This document shows positions 58,463 through 64,000 of a stretch of 64,000 bases of DNA, piece after piece. Each line of letters opens with the position of its first letter. Position 1 is the first letter of the stretch. The stretch covers positions 62,001 through 126,000 of the forward strand of contig JAULBX010031702.1 of the NCBI GenBank assembly GCA_032358255.1. The letters are read 5' to 3'. The notes under the pieces were generated by a model that made no database searches, was not told the origin of the DNA, and worked only from the letters and a program-made list of their open reading frames with translations. This DNA is from Heterotrichella gracilis (taxonomy: Eukaryota; Sar; Xanthophyceae; Tribonematales; Xanthonemataceae). The translations under genes were made by a program, and so were the position numbers.

Positions 58463-61400
58463 GGTTATTGTTAGCTTTGACCCAACCAACTACAGCAGCG
58501 CAACTACACAGTAGTGAGCACCAAAGTACTGCAGCAGCTACAAGTGCACAAGACAGCATCCAGGTTGCACCAACACATCACGATGACAGTGACCAGCTAC
58601 CTCCAGCCTTGCATTTTGAACGCCTGGGCGAGGAGCAGGTGGCAACGCACAGCAGCAGCTTTCAAAGGCAGCTGACAGCGGTGCACAGGCCAAGGAAACG
58701 AAAGGGCACACCCTCTGTCGCCACATGGACACAGCAGCAGAAAGTGGCAGCCAGCGACAGTGGTTCAGCTCTGCGTATCACCAGCACAGCCAGCACAGTT
58801 GAGGCCCCTCCCACCAAAAGGCCCTTCCAAAGCCACAGCCTGCAGGACAACTGGGAGCTGCCACTGCCAGGTGGGCGCCACAAGTCGCACGCCACCCGCG
58901 AGGAGAAGGTCGCTTACGCCAAAAGCTTGTTGGCAGACGTAAAAAACCTGCGCTCAAGCCACACCTGCATCGAAGGCCGCCTCCCGGAGCACAGGGTGTG
59001 CACGCTATTTAATGTGGCCATCTACAAAGGGGCGGTGTATTATGTCAGTGAAGATGGCGAGGGGCCGCCACCGGTGCACATACGGCTGCGCTTTGATGTC
59101 CCATCCCCAAACTGGTTCAGCCCGACAGTCAGCAAGCCGGAGCAAGTGCCCTTCTTCACTGGTGCTGACCCGCAGCTTGAGGTGCAGGTATGGCTTGCAT
59201 AGCATTGACAAATCACATGCTGAATATGCTGCTCTGCATCGCCATGTTCCCGCATGCACACCAAGGATACCCACATGGCTGTTTGCCTCCTACCCACTTG
59301 AAGCCGCGCACAGCCATGCCTTGCACCCCGTGCAGGTGGTTGAGAACTCGCTGCTGTTCTACATCCCCGCCTTCAGCAACTACATGCACATGGTGGCGGA
59401 GTACGCGGCATCGCTGTTCGGTGTGGCGTGCAAGTACCTAGGCTACTGCCAGTACAGGAGCACGTCCAAGCTGTGGGTGGTGCACCCCGAGGCAAGGGGG
59501 GATGGTGAGCAGAAATGGGCGGGGAAGGGATGCCGTTGGGTGGCAATACCCTGCCTGGGGGTGGCAATGCTGTGGGTTTTCATCCATACTGCCCATTGCA
59601 CCTTTGCATTGCACTGAATATATTCTTACTGCAAAGAGATGATATTTTGTATTTGCTGTACAGTGTTGCTGGATGACAGTGAGCTACCACACCACAAGGC
59701 ATGAACGGCAACATGTTCTTGTATCTTCACATCGCACTTGTGATGTGCTAGGGGCTGCCTATGGTTCAAATTGTGCCAGATTTTGATCACGGTAGTCAGT
59801 TCCGCCAGCCCCCCACCCACCCATCCGCATGTCTCCCTGCAGCGCCCGACCTGGGGATCAACGCAGCCCCCATCGAGGCCGCGCTGGGCTGCGTGGCGCC
59901 GGCGCGCTTGCTGCACCTCAGTGACCCCACCATCTCCTCAGCGGTGGTGGTGCTGCTGACGGCGGTGGTGGGCATCGGCCCCGACTGCACCGCCAACCAC
60001 TACTGCGACCACCCCAACTCCAAGGTGTTGGAGGGGGAGCGCACGGAGCGAGAGCCCGCGCATGAGCGCCTCAATGTGCTGTGGAAGCGCGCCATCATGC
60101 AGGTGGGATGGTGGGCTTGGGTGGGGTGGTGGGCTTGTGATCGTGCCCTGGGTGAGGCGTATGCGCTGCCTGGTGCATGTGCCGCTGTTTACACACCCAT
60201 ACGTGCCATGCATAGGTTGTCCACATGCAGCCATGCAGTTCACTCCCATCCACCACCAGCCCATCACCGCCAACGCCGCCGCACCCTTCCCACCCCTCGC
60301 GCCCTCACCCCCCCCCCCCCTGCCCCACAGTGCGTGGGTCTGGACCCGCTGGCCGCCGCCCCCACCCACCCGCCGGTGCTCACCGTCATCAACCGCCCCT
60401 ACGCCGCGGGCCGCTCCTTCGTCAACGTGTGGGACCTGGTCCATGCGCTGCGGGCGCACTTTGACACCCGCGTGGATGTGCGCCTGCGCCATCTGGATGG
60501 GCTGAGCCTCGCGGAGCAGGCGCAGGTGTTCCACGAGACCTCCGTCATGCTCATGGTGGGTGGCAGGCAGGATAGGAGGGGCAGGGAGTGCCTGTTTGGG
60601 TTGGTCCATATGCAGGGATGAGTGTGCTACATGCGGTATGTGCATGCAGGCGTTTTATTCAGTAGGTTGAAATTTGCCACCACCAGAAAGTCTGACAAAG
60701 AATCCCACTGCACTTGGGAGCTTGTCCATCATAGCTGCTAGTAGGTACAAGGACATACTGTGAGTACGTTAACAGCCCCAATCCATCTCTGGGTTGAATT
60801 GCGCCCCACGCGCCCTGCTTGTGCCCCACATTGCACCGCCATTGTGGCTGCACCTCACCGATCCCCTCCCCACCCCCCTCCCCTGCCGCCCAGAACCATG
60901 GCGCCGCCATGGCCAACTCGGTGTTCCTGCCACGCAACGCCGTGGTCATCCACTTCAACTCGCAGAGCTTCTACTACGACCTCAAAGCATGGGCGCAGGA
61001 GGCAATCGGCAGGTGGGTGGATAGAAGAAGGCGGGTGGGCGTGGCGCTGCAGGGAGACACCCCTTTACTAAAGGGCACAGTAGCGTTGCCGGGTCTGATG
61101 CCGCTGGGTCTAAAGGCTTTAGAGGAGAAATTCCCCTTCCTTTACCTGTCCTGCCAGATGGCGCCCCTTCAAAACCACCAATGGCACCCCCCCACACCTC
61201 TCACACACCGCTGCACCTCTGCCCCACGGCAGGTGGCACCACTTCAACATCACCATCCATGCATTCTGTCTCCCCTCACCCCTCACACCCCTCTCCCCAC
61301 GTCGACCCCCTGCCAGGTGGCGCCCCTTCAACATCGACGTCATGCATGTGGACAACAGCGACCCCGCGCACATGGCCATGCGCTGGGAGGACATCATGGC

Positions 61401-61940
61401 CAGCCCTCACTGGCAGAACCTCACCGATGCCGACAAGCTGAGCTTCTTCCTCACAAGGTAATGATAAGGGAACTAGGGGACCTGTAACATTTATGGAGAA
61501 TGCACTGTATGAAGCTTATTACGTTCCCTACTTATGCGAGTTTACCTCGGATGTCCCAATGCTGGAGTGCTGATGAAGACACATGTTGAACGCACAAAGC
61601 ATGTGGACCACTTTCTTCAAGGCCATTTTAATAGCACACACGTTACATGCAGAAGTGTGGTATTTTCCTCTCTGCCATCTCCTCTTCCTGGCAAACGCGC
61701 CTGGTCAAGGACAGGCTGCATAGTCATTGTATTATGTGTTTATATACATTATATGTTTGTGTGTACCTCACCAGGCGCTGCCCCATGGCGCTGTCGGGGC
61801 CCGAGACCCACTTCGAGTGCACCTTCAAGTGGATGCACTACAAGCTCAACCTGGTGGTGGATGTGGGGGAGGTGGTGGGGCTGGCCGATGGGGCGCTGGT
61901 GGCGCTGGAGGGCAAGGGGGCGGGGAATGGCGATGGGTGA
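58463..61940 (+). CDS. GT61-family (DUF563) glycosyltransferase, first exon not identified
   Basis: Exons 58463-59187, 59336-59504, 59843-60102, 60331-60555, 60894-61012, 61317-61457 and 61775-61940 join in frame to about 602 residues. The first listed exon opens after an AG acceptor in phase 2 and has no in-frame ATG, so a 5' exon is missing. The N-terminal part (about 130 residues) is low-complexity. The catalytic region has VVENSLLFYIPAFSNYMHMV, then GRSFVNVWDLVHALRAHFDT, then the motif HETSVMLMNHGAAMANSVFL followed by PRNAVVIHF. These are hallmarks of GT61 enzymes such as plant xylosyl-/arabinosyltransferases and animal EOGT, which act in the Golgi or ER. A transmembrane anchor would be expected in the missing 5' part. 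Two decoy copies of the exon 61317 start lie in its upstream intron. Confidence 0.8.
61155..61350 (+). repeat. Two upstream copies of a GT61 exon start, one with intact acceptor and open frame
   Basis: The true exon start is cag|gtggcgccccttcaacat (61317). Copies occur at about 61155 (cagatggcgccccttcaaaa) and at about 61230 (caggtggcaccacttcaaca). The second reads in the same phase as RWHHFNITIHAF, against RWRPFNIDVMHV in the true exon. Confidence 0.92.
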
Positions 61941-62752
61941 GCCTATAATTACTATAGGCTATTATAGCTGGCAGTGCTTGTTTCTCCTTCCTCCGTCTTT
62001 TTTTGTTTTCGTCTCTTCTTCTTCCGCCTTCAATTTGATTTGAATGCAACTGTCCACATTGGATGCGCCATGTCATTCAACCGGGGAAGTTCAACATTAT
62101 GGTCACCGTGGGCTTGCTTGGAAGTCCCTACTATATGATGCCAGGAACATATTATGAACCACATATGGACTCAGAGTCTGTAACCAGCCTGGCCTCAGGA
62201 TTCTTTACCAGCTGGGATAGATTCACCGCCATCTTCATTCTTGACAGAGAATTCTTAATGCATTGCAACCCATCAACTGCAGTCACATGATCTGTACTAC
62301 AGCAACAGTGTTACGCTTGGGTTATCTTCGTGACAAGCTCAATCATCTATAGATGTATTCACTTCAATTAAACAGCTTCCAAATTAAATTTAGTAATACA
62401 AATTCAATTGCACTGGCACACTCACTGAGTTGCTGTGCACGGTTTGTTCATTTCACACATCACATAGATGAGAGATCTCACTGAATATATCAATTGCCAT
62501 TGCTCAACTTGGACATAGTCTTTTATTAAAGACTACTCTGCTGACTCAAAACTAACAGGTTGCAACAACATTTGTGGCCCATCTTGCGCAATTGCAGTTT
62601 GTGTTTCGTTCGTGATAAAAATCTATACATGGACTGTAAGAGACGGTAAACCTATAGGTCAGTTCATGCGGCGCAAGAGGCCCGGCCGGCACCTCTTACA
62701 TCCCTGCGCCTCAGCTGGCCCCTGCCCCCTCCACCCTCGGAACTGTCCTGGC
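61941..62752. other. Spacer between convergent GT61 and YbaK-like genes
   Basis: About 810 bp, AT-richer, containing presumed 3' UTRs. A TGTAA on the plus strand near 62635 could serve GT61. No coding exon is supported. Confidence 0.5.
62696..62700 (-). terminator. TGTAA polyadenylation signal candidate for the YbaK-like gene
   Basis: Minus-strand TGTAA 53 nt downstream of the stop at 62753. Confidence 0.45.
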
Positions 62753-64000
62753 TCAGTCATACGTGCAGTCGATGACCAGCGGTTGGTACTCCCTCACAAA
62801 CTCCTGCGCGCTCATGCCCACCTTGAGGTCAACCTCGCCCGCGCCCAGGAAGAAGAAATCGGGGTCCAGCTGCGTGATGCGGTGCGACATGATGATGGGC
62901 AGGCGCTCGCGGATGGCGATGGGCGTCACCGCGTTGTGCTCAAAGCCCGACAGCTCGTCAGACACCTGAGGAAGAGATGCATCAACAGGGGTTTGAAATC
63001 CAATGCACAATTATCAGCATAAATTGACTTCCCATCCCATGCGGCAGCAGCATTCCCATGAATAGTATTTCCCATCCCATGCGGCAACAGCATTCCCATG
63101 CTTGAAGTAGTATAATTTGATTTAATTTCTGTTAGTAAAAGTCCACAAAGCAGGAGGAACCAAAGGAGACAGGGAACAAGAGGAAGGGAAAGAAGCAGAG
63201 CAGGGGCAGGAACCCAACATACGATAACACAAAGAGGAATTGGAAAAGCATTTGACACCTGCTCTGGCGCCAGCCGCATGTTGAAGTACTGCTTGCCCAG
63301 ACGCCCACCATTCAGCTTGTGGATGTAGTTCTTTATCTTGTCGGCGTGCAGTCTTGCAGCATACTGTGGGGATGAGATGGTTGGGATGGGGTGTCAGGCG
63401 GTAGAGTAAAGTTGCCGTGCCAGTGGTAGATGCAGCGCATTGGTACTTTAACGCATCTTTGCCAATGCAACAAAGTGGCAATTCGGATATATTCAAAATC
63501 GTGCATGCATACATCTTGACCTGATGTCACATGCATTCCCGGCCAGCACCCCCCGCATCCAAAACCCTAAACCCTACACAGCCCCCTCACCTGCACAATG
63601 ACCAGGTAGTACTTTGAGTTGGTGGGGTCCCGCCAGCCCTGCACGCTGGGGTGCGCGCGCGTGTTCTCCATCACAATGGTCTTGCACAGCTGCTCCACGC
63701 TGTCGGCTGCTAGGCAATCCCGCCGGAATTCCAGGGGCTCGTCGTAGTAGTTGGAGGGCACCCGCACAAACCTGTGTGAATTTAGGGTTTAGGGTTCAGG
63801 GGTACTGTGGATTCCATGGACGGAGGGACAGCTCTTTGCTCTGGGAGGACAAGTTACTGTGCAGTGACAGCCGTTGCTCAGCGGTGCGTTGAATTTTGGG
63901 AGTGTGTTGTGTTGTGTGAGGATTGAGCAGTAGTCAATACCCTTACCGGTGGTTTGTGATTCCGCGCTCGTTGAGCTCCACCGCTAGCCGCGCTTGCGTA
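62753..64000 (-). CDS. YbaK/aminoacyl-tRNA-deacylase-like protein, N-terminus outside window
   Basis: Four exons are visible on the minus strand: about 64000-63946, 63773-63591, 63363-63257 and 62966-62753. The readable protein contains ARLAVELNERGITNHR, FVRVPSNYYDEPLEFRRDCL, QLCKTIVMENTRAHPSVQGW, YYLVIVQYAARLHADKIKNY and QYFNMRLAPEQVSDELSGFE. It ends HNAVTPIAIRERLPIIMSHR and FFFLGAGEVDLKVGMS before DCTYD-stop. The pattern (KTIVM, a basic KI..Y segment, TP, GGGEVDLK-like) is that of the YbaK/ProX fold found in plant proteins annotated as aminoacyl-tRNA-synthetase-associated. Members hydrolyse mischarged tRNA; this subgroup's activity is not established. Upstream exons lie beyond 64000. Introns carry CCCTAAACCCTA motifs near 63565 and 63785. 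Confidence 0.72.
63023..63102. repeat. Short tandem duplication in a YbaK-like gene intron
   Basis: The string ttcccatcccatgcggca, followed by a near-identical acagcattcccatg, occurs at about 63030-63060 and again at about 63069-63101. The copies differ at very few positions, which suggests a recent duplication. Confidence 0.88.

Noticed and set aside
61155-61312. Upstream GT61 segments as the true exon
   Set aside because: They do not continue into the conserved sequence found after 61317 and hit stops or diverge. They are better read as copies.

Overview
The window is nuclear DNA of a green alga (Chlorophyta). Genes are dense and intron-rich, with GT-AG introns of roughly 100-700 bp and a few GC-AG ones. 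Several genes carry TGTAA-type polyadenylation signals. Plant-type TTTAGGG/CCCTAAA motifs are scattered through introns and spacers. The proteins have plant/algal architectures: a PTEN-like/C2/FH1/FH2 class II formin, and a sulfotransferase-like/aminotransferase fusion known from Arabidopsis. GC is moderate and GCATGC strings are frequent. A chlorophycean or trebouxiophycean alga fits; I cannot name the species.

Layout, left to right. 1-4098 (-): GLG1-type Golgi cysteine-rich protein, C-terminus beyond the edge. 5051-7257 (+): quinone oxidoreductase. 7940-9032 (-): unrecognised Ser/Lys-rich protein with a possible PB1-like end. 9711-15621 (-): IPI1/TEX10 ribosome-biogenesis protein. 16250-18974 (+): RMT2 arginine methyltransferase with ankyrin repeats. 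19371-23234 (-): ACL4-like TPR chaperone. 23933-28940 (+): sulfotransferase-like/class IV aminotransferase fusion. 29783-35590 (-): class II formin. 36377-41485 (-): secreted TPR-sulfotransferase ending in RDEL. 42629-51729 (+): diacylglycerol lipase. 52682-55320 (-): flavin monooxygenase. 56019-57569 (-): polyubiquitin, interrupted by a 100-N assembly gap. about 58463-61940 (+): GT61 glycosyltransferase. 62753-64000 (-): YbaK-like protein, N-terminus beyond the edge.

There is no operon-like logic, as expected for a nuclear locus. Loose themes are ribosome assembly (IPI1, ACL4, possibly RMT2) and secretory-pathway or glycan chemistry (GLG1, TPR-sulfotransferase, GT61). I see no viral copy, retroelement, CRISPR array or rRNA/tRNA gene.

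The most unusual signal is architectural. In at least eight genes, introns hold one or more degraded direct copies of the neighbouring exon's splice-junction end, often beside telomere-like CCCTAAA motifs. Several copies retain an AG acceptor, so they could act as decoy or alternative splice sites. Also notable are a near-perfect 103-bp palindrome between two convergent genes, GCATGC-based inverted repeats in two divergent promoters, several GC-AG introns, and an ER-lumen-targeted TPR-sulfotransferase. Exon junctions were inferred by eye from splice consensus, reading-frame continuity and family similarity; no transcript evidence was available.
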